A stretch of DNA of 64,000 nucleotides from Nitrospirota bacterium (lineage in GTDB: Bacteria > Nitrospirota > UBA9217). The translations under genes and the position numbers were made by a program. Each line of letters starts with the position of its first letter. The first letter of the stretch is position 1. The notes beneath the pieces are model-generated. The model did no database searches. It had not been told where the DNA came from and saw only the letters and a list, made by a program, of their open reading frames with translations. Shown here piece after piece: positions 24,089 to 32,713 of this stretch. The stretch is taken from the NCBI GenBank assembly GCA_029858565.1, contig JAOUEV010000007.1:44569-108568 (forward strand), in the 5' to 3' direction.

Positions 24089-26071
24089 ATGAGAGAAGAC
24101 CAGAAATCCGTTGACCCGGCAGCGCAGGTAATGCTGAAAGTGGCCGGCTTGAAAAAAATCGAAACATCCTTCGAACGCGCGGAGAGGCTCAAACCCTGTC
24201 CGATCGGACATCAGGGCGCATGCTGTAAAATGTGCCACATGGGCCCCTGCCGTCTTGTGGGCAAGGAAGAAGAGGCCGAGGGCGTGTGCGGAGCAACCCT
24301 GCCGGTCGTGACAGCGCGGAACTTCGCGCGAATGGTTGCCGCGGGCACTGCTGCCCATTCTGACCATGCCCGCGACCTGGCGAACACGCTGCTCGCCGTG
24401 GGCCGCGGCGAGGCCAAGGACTTCCAGGTCAAGGACGTGCGCAAGCTGAACCGCGTTGCCGGCTACCTCGGCATCAATGTCGAGGGAAAAGCGGTCAACA
24501 AGGTGGCCGAGGAGGTGGCGCTCAAATTCCTGGAGCAGTTCGGCCAGCAGCGGGGCACGCTTGCCTATCTCGGACGGGCGCCCAAGAAACGGCAGGAGAT
24601 CTGGAAAAAGCTGGGGCTCGCACCGCGGGCAATTGACCGCGAGTGCGTTGAGATGCTGCACCGCACGACCATGGGTGTGGACCAGGAGATGGAGAATATC
24701 ATGCTCGGCGCCATGCGCGCGGCCCTGGCAGACGGCTGGGGCGGTTCCATGATGGGCACGGACATTTCCGACATCCTCTTCGGCACCCCGAAGCCGGTCC
24801 GGTCCAATGCCAGCCTTGACGTGTTCATGGAAGATCATGTGAACCTGGTGGTGCACGGCCATGAACCTTCCTTTGCCGAGATGCTCGTCATCGCATCAGA
24901 GGACCCGGAGATCGAGGCATACGCCAAGTCCAAGGGCGCCAAGGGCGTGAAGCTCGTGGGCATGTGCTGCACTGCGAACGAGATCCTGATTCGCCACGGC
25001 ATTCCGACGGCGGGAGGGTTCCTGCAGCAGGAACTCGGTATCCTCACGGGTATGGTCGAGGCCATGGTCGTAGACGTCCAGTGCATCATGCCGGCTATCG
25101 GCGAACTGTCAAAGAAGTATCATACCAAGATTGTTACGACCACGAACAAAGGCAAGATGAAGGATGCCATCCACATCGAGTATGACGAGCATCATGCGCT
25201 CGATCTTGCCAAGAAGGTCGTACGTCTTGCCATCGACAATTTCCCGAACCGGAAAAAGGATATGGTGTCGCCCCCTCATATCAAGCCTGCTGACATGATC
25301 GCCGGTTTCTCGCATGAATATATCGAATACATGCAGGGCGGTCTCTATCGCGGGTCCTTCCGGCCGCTGAACGACGCGATCATCGCCGGCCGTGTGCGCG
25401 GCATTGTGGGGCTGGCAGGCTGCAACAACCCCAGGATCAGCCAGGACAGTATGCACAACTTCCTGACGCGGGAACTGATCAAGAACGATGTGCTGGTGGT
25501 CCAGACGGGCTGCTCTGCCATGGCTTCCGCCAAGGCCGGGTACATGACACCGGAGAACGCCATGGAGAATGCCGGCAAGGGTCTACGCGAGGTCTGTGAA
25601 GCCATCGGTATCCCGCCGGTGCTCCACATGGGCTCCTGCGTGGACAATTCGCGCATTCTGACCGTGGCTTCCGCCATTGCCGAGGAAGGCGGTCTCGGAG
25701 ACGATATCGGCGGTCTTCCGGCTGTGGGTATAGCTCCGGAGTGGATGAGCGAAAAGGCAATCGCCATCGGCACCTACTTCGTGGCATCCGGTGTTCCGAT
25801 CATCTTCGGCGCGGGTTCACCGGTCAGCGCCAGCAAATCGATGAAGGACCTGATGGAAAATAAGTGGTGGGACCTGGTGAACGCGGGCTTCTACTTTGAA
25901 GAGGACCCGGGAAAGATCCTGGAACTGGCACTTAAAATGATCGATGCGGCTCGTGAGAAGCTCAAGATCAGGAAATACGAGCCCGGTCGATTCGGCACTG
26001 AGCGCGTACTGATGGATATGGCGGCGCGGCGCGCGGCCTCATTTGCCACGCCTCACGGTGAAGTCGTGTAG
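24089..26071 (+). CDS. cooS: Anaerobic Ni-Fe carbon monoxide dehydrogenase catalytic subunit
   Basis: A 660-residue CooS/AcsA protein, which interconverts CO and CO2. N-terminal cysteines C37 and C45 (D-cluster) and C46, C49 and C54 with the following GVCG (B-cluster) are present. C-cluster ligands are seen in HGHEP, GMCCTANE, VDVQCIMP, GLAGCNNPR, QTGCSAM and MGSCVDNSR. AAAGGAG precedes the ATG. It lies 121 bases after nuoG in the same orientation and before a strong terminator, so it probably ends that operon. No cooF, cooC, acsB or hydrogenase gene is nearby, so this looks like a stand-alone CODH, perhaps served by the relay protein upstream. Confidence 0.95.
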   Translation: MREDQKSVDPAAQVMLKVAGLKKIETSFERAERLKPCPIGHQGACCKMCHMGPCRLVGKEEEAEGVCGATLPVVTARNFARMVAAGTAAHSDHARDLANTLLAVGRGEAKDFQVKDVRKLNRVAGYLGINVEGKAVNKVAEEVALKFLEQFGQQRGTLAYLGRAPKKRQEIWKKLGLAPRAIDRECVEMLHRTTMGVDQEMENIMLGAMRAALADGWGGSMMGTDISDILFGTPKPVRSNASLDVFMEDHVNLVVHGHEPSFAEMLVIASEDPEIEAYAKSKGAKGVKLVGMCCTANEILIRHGIPTAGGFLQQELGILTGMVEAMVVDVQCIMPAIGELSKKYHTKIVTTTNKGKMKDAIHIEYDEHHALDLAKKVVRLAIDNFPNRKKDMVSPPHIKPADMIAGFSHEYIEYMQGGLYRGSFRPLNDAIIAGRVRGIVGLAGCNNPRISQDSMHNFLTRELIKNDVLVVQTGCSAMASAKAGYMTPENAMENAGKGLREVCEAIGIPPVLHMGSCVDNSRILTVASAIAEEGGLGDDIGGLPAVGIAPEWMSEKAIAIGTYFVASGVPIIFGAGSPVSASKSMKDLMENKWWDLVNAGFYFEEDPGKILELALKMIDAAREKLKIRKYEPGRFGTERVLMDMAARRAASFATPHGEVV

Positions 26072-26105
26072 TCTGATAAAATATCTCAGGTAGTTTAGGT
26101 GCTAA

Positions 26106-26137
26106 GGCCGGAGGGAGATTCCCTCCGGCCTTTTTTT
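26106..26137 (+). terminator. Rho-independent terminator after cooS
   Basis: GGCCGGAGGG and CCCTCCGGCC form a perfect 10-bp stem around a 5-base loop (26106-26130), followed by seven T residues (26131-26137). Confidence 0.92.
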
Positions 26138-26322
26138 CACTGCTCCCTGGAATCTGTGGGGGCTGTCGGAGCGGTAACAGCTTATTGCCTGTACGGGAAG
26201 TGTTTTCTCGGAGTTCTCGCCCGCATTCGCCGGTTTTATTACCGTATATGTTGTGGTTTTCACTCTTCACGTCCACAAGATGCGGTATCTTGTTGATAAA
26301 TTTCAAATAAATTATAATTATC

Positions 26323-26350
26323 TTGACAACCGAATTGTTTTAAGTATCAT
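26323..26350 (+). promoter_or_regulatory. Promoter of the small HTH gene and pil operon
   Basis: TTGACA at 26323-26328, a 16-base spacer and TATCAT at 26345-26350. Start of transcription near 26357; the HTH gene begins at 26403. Confidence 0.6.
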
Positions 26351-26367
26351 AGTAACTATACTTACTA
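26350..26367. promoter_or_regulatory. Palindromic operator candidate overlapping the start site
   Basis: TAGTAACTATACTTACTA is an 18-bp near-perfect palindrome with one mismatched pair. It spans the last base of the -10 box and the expected transcription start, a repressor-type position. The product of the next gene is the obvious candidate to bind it. Confidence 0.45.
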
Positions 26368-26402
26368 TAACCAGATACACTAGTACGATCGGAGAGGCTG
26401 CG

Positions 26403-26600
26403 ATGGTTAAGCGCAAAAACCCGAAAAAGTATAAGACTAAGGAGATCTGCGATAGATTTGATATCTCCCGTGCAACGCTTTTTCGCTGGGAGAGCGAGGG
26501 ATTGCTTACTGACGTCGAGCGCGACTGGCGCGGCTGGCGGGTGTACGGTGACATGAATCTGCGCGAGATCGAGAAGATCATCAGGAATAAGACCGCGTAA
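26403..26600 (+). CDS. Small MerR-like helix-turn-helix protein
   Basis: A 65-residue basic protein made almost only of a MerR/excisionase-type winged HTH: YKTKEICDRFDISRATLFRW is the recognition helix-turn-helix and the DWRGWRVYGDMNLREIEKI segment matches the wing and following helix. No effector-binding or coiled-coil dimerisation domain is present, unlike full-length MerR regulators. GGAGAGG precedes ATG 26403. It lies 33 bases upstream of pilM with no terminator between, so it is probably cotranscribed with the pilus operon and may regulate it. Regulation of its own promoter through the palindrome at 26350 is inference. Confidence 0.75.
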   Translation: MVKRKNPKKYKTKEICDRFDISRATLFRWESEGLLTDVERDWRGWRVYGDMNLREIEKIIRNKTA

Positions 26601-26633
26601 CGACCGGAGAACGATTCCCCACAGGGAGACCGC

Positions 26634-27686
26634 ATGCTGTTCGGAAAAAAAATAGAACCAATCGCCCTTGATATCGGATCAACGCTGATCAAGCTTGTGC
26701 AGCTCAAGGGGACCGGCAAGAGCTTCAGTCTGAGCAAGTTCGGGATGATCCCGCTTCCCCCCGAGGTGATCGTGGAAGGTGCGGTGATGGACGCGAACCG
26801 CGTTTCCGAAGCGATCAAGGAGCTTATCGCCGCCCAGAAGATCAAGACCAAGGAGGTCGTACTCTCCGTATCGGGAAGTTCGGTGATCATCAAACGTGTT
26901 TCCATCGCCGACATGACCGATGAGGAGCTCAGCGAGTCCATTAAATGGGAAGCGGAGCAGTATATTCCCTTTTCCATCGATGATGTGAACGTCGATTTCC
27001 AGAAACTTGGTCCCGGAGCCGCTGAAGGGCAGGCGGACATCCTCCTGGTCGCCGTCAAGAAGGACAAAATCAATGATTATGTGAACCTGGTGAAGGACGC
27101 TGGGCTTGAGCCGGTTGTCGTGGACGTGGACGCGTTCGCGCTTGCCAATATGTACGAGATGAACTATGAGGTGGAAGGCGGCATCACGGCGCTGTTGAAC
27201 ATCGGGGCCTCGGTGATGAACATCAATGTGCTGAAGGACGGCGGATCCATCTTTACCCGAGACATCACTGTCGGCGGCAACCGGTATATCGAAGCGCTGC
27301 AGCGGGACGCCGGATTGACCTATGAGGACGCCGAAAAGGTGAAACGCGGCGAGCCGGTCGACGGGGGAGATAAGGACCAGCTGACCGGGATCGTTTCGAC
27401 GGTCACCGAGGATATCGTCGGCGAGATCCAGCGCTCATTCGATTTCTTCCGGTCCACGACCGGGAGCGAGGCGGTAAGCAGAGTCCTGATATGCGGCGGG
27501 TGCGCCAAGATACCCGAGTTCAGCAAGACCTTGTCCAGCCGGCTGGAAATCCCGGTGGACGTCATCAATCCGTTCAAGAACATCAAAGTCGATCCGAAGC
27601 ACTTTGACGCCGGTTTTATCAGTGAGTCGGCTCCTCTGGCGGCTATAGCAGTAGGTCTTGCGATGAGGAGGCCAGGCGATCGATGA
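26634..27686 (+). CDS. pilM: Type IV pilus assembly ATPase-like protein PilM
   Basis: A 350-residue actin-fold protein. The N-terminal phosphate-1 motif ALDIGSTLIKLVQL (about 11-24) and later ALLNIGASVMNINVL (phosphate-2 region) identify the PilM/FtsA-like family. PilM sits on the cytoplasmic side of the inner membrane, binds the N-terminus of PilN and links the platform to the motor ATPases. GGGAG precedes the ATG. The stop overlaps the start of pilN by four bases. It is the first gene of a complete pilMNOPQ set; motor, pilin and PilC genes lie outside the window. Confidence 0.93.
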   Translation: MLFGKKIEPIALDIGSTLIKLVQLKGTGKSFSLSKFGMIPLPPEVIVEGAVMDANRVSEAIKELIAAQKIKTKEVVLSVSGSSVIIKRVSIADMTDEELSESIKWEAEQYIPFSIDDVNVDFQKLGPGAAEGQADILLVAVKKDKINDYVNLVKDAGLEPVVVDVDAFALANMYEMNYEVEGGITALLNIGASVMNINVLKDGGSIFTRDITVGGNRYIEALQRDAGLTYEDAEKVKRGEPVDGGDKDQLTGIVSTVTEDIVGEIQRSFDFFRSTTGSEAVSRVLICGGCAKIPEFSKTLSSRLEIPVDVINPFKNIKVDPKHFDAGFISESAPLAAIAVGLAMRRPGDR

Positions 27687-28231
27687 TTAAGATCAACTTA
27701 TTGCCGACAAAGCGCAAGCCCTCGCGCAAGATAACCGATCTGCAGAAACAGGCGGTGCTCGGCGGCCTGATCCTGGGCGGCGTCATCACCGGCATGGTTC
27801 TCTACACGGCAAGCTTGAACCAGAAGATCGCACAGCGCCAGCAGAAACGCGATGCCACCAAGACGAAAATCGCGCAGCAGGAGACCATGCTGAAAGAGGT
27901 CAAGAACGTCGAAGACGAGGAAAAGAAGGTCACGGAAAAGATCAACGTCATCGAACAGCTCAAGAAGAACCAGCAGGGGCCGGTACGGATGCTCGATGAG
28001 ATCAGCAGGGCCGTTCCGACCGGCATTGGAATAACCTCAATCACGGAAGCCGCCGGCAGGATCAATATCAACGGCGATGCCTTTACGAATGAGGACATTG
28101 TGAAGTTCGTGGAGAACCTGAAGGCTTCACCATTTTTTCAGGAAATCTATCTTCTGGAGTCAATGCTTGCGAAAGAGAAGGAAACGGAGATCTACCGTTT
28201 CAAGCTCCAGATGAAGTACAAGGGGGTCTGA
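27683..28231 (+). CDS. pilN: Type IV pilus assembly protein PilN
   Basis: A 182-residue bitopic inner-membrane protein. It opens with the PilM-binding motif MIKINLLP, followed by a basic stretch, one membrane helix (about 27-47), a coiled coil (about 48-95) and a small ferredoxin-like periplasmic domain. PilN pairs with PilO to form the alignment subcomplex between the inner-membrane platform and the secretin. It overlaps pilM by four bases and pilO by one. Confidence 0.92.
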   Translation: MIKINLLPTKRKPSRKITDLQKQAVLGGLILGGVITGMVLYTASLNQKIAQRQQKRDATKTKIAQQETMLKEVKNVEDEEKKVTEKINVIEQLKKNQQGPVRMLDEISRAVPTGIGITSITEAAGRININGDAFTNEDIVKFVENLKASPFFQEIYLLESMLAKEKETEIYRFKLQMKYKGV

Positions 28232-28863
28232 TGAAGACGCCGGCGATCCTCGAAAAGATCCAGAAGATCCCGACCAAGACCCGTGCCATCGCATTTGGCG
28301 TGGTTACCGCATTGGTGACGATCCTGTTCATCTGGCAGGTCCACATTCCCAAGACGAGCGAGATCGGCAAGCTGGACACGGAGATCGCGGGCCTGGAAGC
28401 GACAATGCGCGACAATGACGCGAAGATCAAGAAGCTTGACATGTTGAAGGCCAAGGTCAAGGAGCTCCAGGAAAAGTTGAAGGTCCTGACCAAGCAGCTG
28501 CCACCTGAGTCGGAAGTGTCCGGCTTGCTGCGTGAGATCCAGAATCTGGTGAACAAGGCCGGCCTCACGCTCAAACTGTGGAAGCCCGATAAGAGAAAGC
28601 CCGGATGCAGCGGTATGTGTGAAGAGATACCAATCTCGCTGAAGCTCCTCGGCGGGTATCATAACGTCGCAATGTTCTACGACAGCGTCAGCAAGCTGAC
28701 CCGCATCGTGAACATTGCTAATGTCAAAATGGGCGGCGCCAAGGTGGGGAACAGCGGACTTATGGAGATCGAGATCGACTGTACCGCAATGACCTTCGCC
28801 GCGACGGAGAAAAAGATGGAAGAGAAGACAGCGGTGCCGGTAGCCGTTAAACAGGTTAAATAG
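28231..28863 (+). CDS. pilO: Type IV pilus assembly protein PilO
   Basis: A 210-residue protein with one membrane helix (about 16-37), a periplasmic coiled coil (about 45-90, rich in Lys, Glu and Leu) and a C-terminal ferredoxin-like fold, the usual PilO layout. It forms heterodimers with PilN and contacts PilP. The start codon overlaps the pilN stop (TGATG junction). Two cysteines four residues apart (CSGMC, near residue 129) are unusual and might form a periplasmic disulfide. Confidence 0.9.
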   Translation: MKTPAILEKIQKIPTKTRAIAFGVVTALVTILFIWQVHIPKTSEIGKLDTEIAGLEATMRDNDAKIKKLDMLKAKVKELQEKLKVLTKQLPPESEVSGLLREIQNLVNKAGLTLKLWKPDKRKPGCSGMCEEIPISLKLLGGYHNVAMFYDSVSKLTRIVNIANVKMGGAKVGNSGLMEIEIDCTAMTFAATEKKMEEKTAVPVAVKQVK

Positions 28864-28864
28864 C

Positions 28865-29413
28865 ATGCGAAATAAAATCTCATTCTTGATTTCCATGGTG
28901 ATTGCCGGGATGCTGCTTGGGGGCTGCTCAGACTCAGCTAAACCTGCGCCACCGGCACCGGTCGCTCCCACGCCGATAGCGACGACGCCGACCGTCACGG
29001 CGCCGGTCTCGGCAGCGACCGTGACCAGTGCGCCGTCATCAACGGTCGCAGCTCCGGTCGCCTATGCCTACAATCCACAGGGTCGACGGGATCCCTTTAC
29101 TCCCCTTATTCTCAAGGAGGAGAAAAAGGCGTTTATCGGCGCGAGAACGCCGCTGGAACGGTATGCTATCCATGAGTTCAAGCTGGCAGGGATCGTATGG
29201 GGCGGTCTCGGGTATCATGCCATGCTCGAGGGGCCCGATGGCAAGGGGTATTTCGTGAAGGAGAAAACGATCATCGGTCCGAACCGCGGTATTGTCAGGA
29301 GGATCACCCAGAGCAATATGATCGTTGAAGAGCGGTATCGCGATCCGTCCGGGGAAATGAAAAAGAAGGAAATCGTCATCGAGCTTCGCAAATCACAGGA
29401 GGGGACACCATGA
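28865..29413 (+). CDS. pilP: Type IV pilus lipoprotein PilP
   Basis: A 182-residue lipoprotein. The signal peptide ends in the lipobox LGGC with Cys21 as the predicted lipidated residue. A disordered linker rich in Pro, Ala and Thr (about 28-60) is followed by the PilP beta-domain that begins GRRDPFTPLI, the usual entry to the HR domain which binds the N0 region of the secretin. It bridges PilNO and PilQ. It starts one base after the pilO stop and overlaps pilQ by four bases. Confidence 0.9.
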   Translation: MRNKISFLISMVIAGMLLGGCSDSAKPAPPAPVAPTPIATTPTVTAPVSAATVTSAPSSTVAAPVAYAYNPQGRRDPFTPLILKEEKKAFIGARTPLERYAIHEFKLAGIVWGGLGYHAMLEGPDGKGYFVKEKTIIGPNRGIVRRITQSNMIVEERYRDPSGEMKKKEIVIELRKSQEGTP

Positions 29414-31806
29414 ATGTCCAGACACCCCTTAGTAGTATCACATCCCGGGGAGACTCGAGAAGGGGCGTGAGCCGCGCTGCCGGGAAACTGGGCTGCTGGC
29501 TCATCGTCCTCGCACTAGGATCGATGCTGCTCGTAAGCGGCTGCGGTCGCAAGAAGCCTCCGGTCGAGGAACTCCCCAAGGCTCTCACTATCCAGTCGAT
29601 CACGCCGCGGGTAGCCGACTCCCGCATGGAGATCGTTATCGAAGGAAGTGAATCCATTCTGCAATACACCTCATTTCAGTTGACCGAACCGCTCCGGCTG
29701 GTCGTCGACATCACCGATGCGGACCTGGGCACTCTGCGGGATAAGATCGTTGTTCAGAAGGGGCCGGTCATCGATATTACGCCAAGCCAGATCGACAATA
29801 TCGCCCGCCTGGAGATCGTTCTTTCCCAGCCGGTCGACAGCAAGGTGTTCCATTCCCTTGGCAAGCTGATGATCGAGTTGGGCAAACCGGTGGAGACCAC
29901 CAAAGCCACTCCCGAGGAGGTGATAGCCTCACCTTCGACCGAGCCTGAATCGGCTCCGAAACCCGAGGTCGCCGCAGGTCCCCCTGCGAAGGTCGTCAAA
30001 GCCGTCCAGGCCACGGCGACCAAGGATGGCAGCACAATTGTGATCACCGGTGACGGAACCATGAAGCCGAATACCTTCATGATCGAGGGCAAGAAGCTGG
30101 TGATCGATATCCCGTCGACAAAAAGCCGCGTGCGGCAAAAAGTAATTCCGGTACGCAAAGGCGGGATCGACAAGGTCCGCGTGGGTCAGCATGGCGCTCC
30201 GGACCAGAAAGTCCGCGTTGTCGTTGATCTGAAAAAACAGATGGATTATACCGTAACGCCCGAGGGGAACACGCTGATCGTGGCATTCGTGCCCGCGGCT
30301 GCGAAGGCGGAAGAAGCCCCTCAGGAGCGGGCAGCGCAGGCGCCTGAGGCTGCACCGGCAGCGGTCGAGAAAGAAGTCGCGCAAACCGCGGCAGTGCCTC
30401 AGCCCGGCGACGCTGCGCCTGCGTCCGTGATCGCCGAAGCAGCTCCGGCCAAGCCCGAGCCGTCGCCAATAAAGCCGGAAGCCGCGCCGACACAGAACGT
30501 GATCGGCACGCCTGATATCCTCGTGGGAGGGAAAAAATACACGGGCCGCAGGATATCCCTTGATCTGCAGGATGCGGACCTGGTGAATGTCCTTCGTCTG
30601 TTCGGTGAACTGGCGAACTTGAACATGATCCTTGCTCCGGACGTAAAGGGCAAGGTCACGGTCAGGCTGGTCAACATTCCCTGGGACCAGGCCATGGAGA
30701 TCATCCTGAAGATGAACGGCCTCGGTTACGTGATCGAGGACAGCATCCTTAGGATCGCGAGCCAGGCAGCTTTGGCAAAGGAAGCAGACGAGGAGCTGAG
30801 GACCAAGGAAGCCAAGAAGAAGGTCGAGGACCTGATCACTCGCCTCATCCCGATCAACTATTCAACCGCCTCAGGCATAGAAGCGACGATAAAGAAGTCC
30901 CTTTCTGCGCGAGGTGAGACTGTTGTGGACGGCCGGACCAATACGCTGATCGTGAAGGATATCTCCCGCAACATGGAGGACATTGTCGAGCTTATCAAAC
31001 GGCTCGACCGTCCTACCCCCCAGATCATGATCGAGGCACGGATCGTGGAAGCCTCGCTCAACTTCAACCGGACTATCGGCGTGCAGTGGGGCGGGGGATT
31101 CAATGCGTCCGCGGCAACGGGAAACCCGACGGGATTATCATTCCCCAATTCCGTTGGTGTTACCGGCGGCCCGACGATGGGGCAGACACCGTCAGGAAGC
31201 GGGAACTATTTTGTCAACATTCCGGCGCCTGCAGGCGCGGGGACCGGCGGCGGCGCTGTCGGCATCAGTTTCGGCTCGCTCAGCAAGGCGCTGAACCTTG
31301 ATCTGGTGCTTTCGGCGATGGAGTCGACCGGTGAAGGCAAGGTTATATCAACGCCGCGCGTCAGCGCCCTTGACAATAAGGAAGCCAAAATCGAACAGGG
31401 CGTGTCGATCCCCTTCGCGACTTCTCAGGCCGGCGGCGCGACGAATGTGCAGTTCATCGATGCCAAACTATCACTTATTGTGACGCCCCATGCAACACCG
31501 GACAACAAGATCTATCTTAAGATCAAGGCAGCCAAGAACGCGCCGGACACATCGCTGCTGGGTGCTTCGGGACAGCCGTCGATCCGCAAGAACGAAGCGG
31601 AAACCGAGATCCTGCTCACCGACGGCGAGACAGCGGTGATCGGCGGCATTCTTATTGTCGATCGGGGTCAGACCATCAGTAAGATTCCGTTCTTTGGAGA
31701 CCTTCCTTTGATCGGCTGGTTGTTCAAGAGCAAGTCAACGCGCGAAGAAAAGCGTGAACTTCTGATCTTTATCACGCCGCGGGTGATCAAGCAGGAGATT
31801 ATATAG
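29410..31806 (+). CDS. pilQ: Type IV pilus secretin PilQ
   Basis: A 798-residue outer-membrane secretin. Order: signal region with a lipobox-like VSGC (Cys45); two AMIN peptidoglycan-binding domains (about 60-160 and 195-300); a linker rich in Ala, Pro and Glu (about 300-370); N0/STN domain near 380-450; an N1-type NolW/KH domain about 480-540; and the secretin beta-barrel domain to the end, with VISTPRVSALDNKEAKI and the terminal LLIFITPRVI. The lipobox suggests a lipidated secretin. It lies last in pilMNOPQ, followed by a lipoprotein gene 18 bases later. Confidence 0.93.
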   Translation: MNVQTPLSSITSRGDSRRGVSRAAGKLGCWLIVLALGSMLLVSGCGRKKPPVEELPKALTIQSITPRVADSRMEIVIEGSESILQYTSFQLTEPLRLVVDITDADLGTLRDKIVVQKGPVIDITPSQIDNIARLEIVLSQPVDSKVFHSLGKLMIELGKPVETTKATPEEVIASPSTEPESAPKPEVAAGPPAKVVKAVQATATKDGSTIVITGDGTMKPNTFMIEGKKLVIDIPSTKSRVRQKVIPVRKGGIDKVRVGQHGAPDQKVRVVVDLKKQMDYTVTPEGNTLIVAFVPAAAKAEEAPQERAAQAPEAAPAAVEKEVAQTAAVPQPGDAAPASVIAEAAPAKPEPSPIKPEAAPTQNVIGTPDILVGGKKYTGRRISLDLQDADLVNVLRLFGELANLNMILAPDVKGKVTVRLVNIPWDQAMEIILKMNGLGYVIEDSILRIASQAALAKEADEELRTKEAKKKVEDLITRLIPINYSTASGIEATIKKSLSARGETVVDGRTNTLIVKDISRNMEDIVELIKRLDRPTPQIMIEARIVEASLNFNRTIGVQWGGGFNASAATGNPTGLSFPNSVGVTGGPTMGQTPSGSGNYFVNIPAPAGAGTGGGAVGISFGSLSKALNLDLVLSAMESTGEGKVISTPRVSALDNKEAKIEQGVSIPFATSQAGGATNVQFIDAKLSLIVTPHATPDNKIYLKIKAAKNAPDTSLLGASGQPSIRKNEAETEILLTDGETAVIGGILIVDRGQTISKIPFFGDLPLIGWLFKSKSTREEKRELLIFITPRVIKQEII

Positions 31807-31824
31807 TATTTTAGGAGGTCTAAC

Positions 31825-32427
31825 ATGCGGACCGTAAAGCAATATTCTATTATTATCATCTCTCTTGTTCTATTATCGGGTGTGTTGCTGACCAGTTGCG
31901 GTCAGCCGATCGCGGACGCTCTGGGGTGTCCCGCAGGCACGTATCTGGCGAACTCAACGGACATTATTACAGGTCCTGCTGATGTGAACTTCACGGGGCT
32001 GTCTGTTTTCAATAACCCATACCCGGGGGGGACCGTGAACTTAGCACCTCTCACGTTTATAGTGACAGATAGTAGAGGTGTGCCGCGCAACAATGTCTGT
32101 TTACTGCTTTATACCGGTGACACAAGTGCCAGCCCTGGTCCCTTTTGGTATGCCGACGCAAATTATGCAGCCGGAGCAGTGATCTACGGGGCAGGTCCTT
32201 TTAATGCCCGCACTGTTGTTACGAATGACGCTGGTGGTGCAACAGTGTATTGGTCAACTGCTACCCTGCCAGCAGCCATTCCTAAAACGATGGATACGGT
32301 AGGGCCGCCACCGACCTACATCGCAGGAGGGGATCTGACCGGCACATCATTCATTCAAGTTGATTCCGGCGCGCAATCTCTGAAATTCAATGTGAATTGG
32401 ACGGTACAGGGTGAGCCGGAATCATAA
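31825..32427 (+). CDS. Lipoprotein with Ig-like domain
   Basis: A 200-residue predicted lipoprotein: hydrophobic signal and lipobox LTSC with Cys25. The rest looks like one bacterial Ig-like beta-sandwich (TFIVTDSRGVPRNNVCLLLY, then TVVTNDAGGATVYW), a pattern of Big_1-type domains where a conserved DSRG or DAGG turn introduces each strand pair. GGAGG precedes the ATG by eight bases. It follows pilQ by 18 bases and is likely on the same transcript, so a role at the pilus exit site or in surface adhesion is possible. The exact function is unknown. Confidence 0.7.
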   Translation: MRTVKQYSIIIISLVLLSGVLLTSCGQPIADALGCPAGTYLANSTDIITGPADVNFTGLSVFNNPYPGGTVNLAPLTFIVTDSRGVPRNNVCLLLYTGDTSASPGPFWYADANYAAGAVIYGAGPFNARTVVTNDAGGATVYWSTATLPAAIPKTMDTVGPPPTYIAGGDLTGTSFIQVDSGAQSLKFNVNWTVQGEPES

Positions 32428-32713
32428 AATATGCAGTGCAAATAAATGACTCTCAAGATGACGGCGGTCAAGTCGTGAAAAGAGTGGTATAATCTATAAA
32501 GAATAATTGCTTGAAGCACGCAAAAAGCGACAGCGGTGAACCGGGCGGTAATATCCGCAGTTATTGAATGTCTCCACGATTGATTCATGCGATGCATATG
32601 AGTGTGCGGAGTGGATCCTCAGAAACTCCAGACTTCGCTGCGAATGACATGAAGGATTTCACAAGGAAACTTTTGAGAACGGTCGTTTTTGAAAAGCGAC
32701 GAGGAGTAATGTT
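32428..32713 (+). other. Intergenic region with extended -10 promoter
   Basis: 286 bases without a gene. TGGTATAAT at 32485-32493 is a good extended -10 element; no clear -35. The leader before the next gene would be about 215 bases. I see no known riboswitch in it. Confidence 0.4.
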
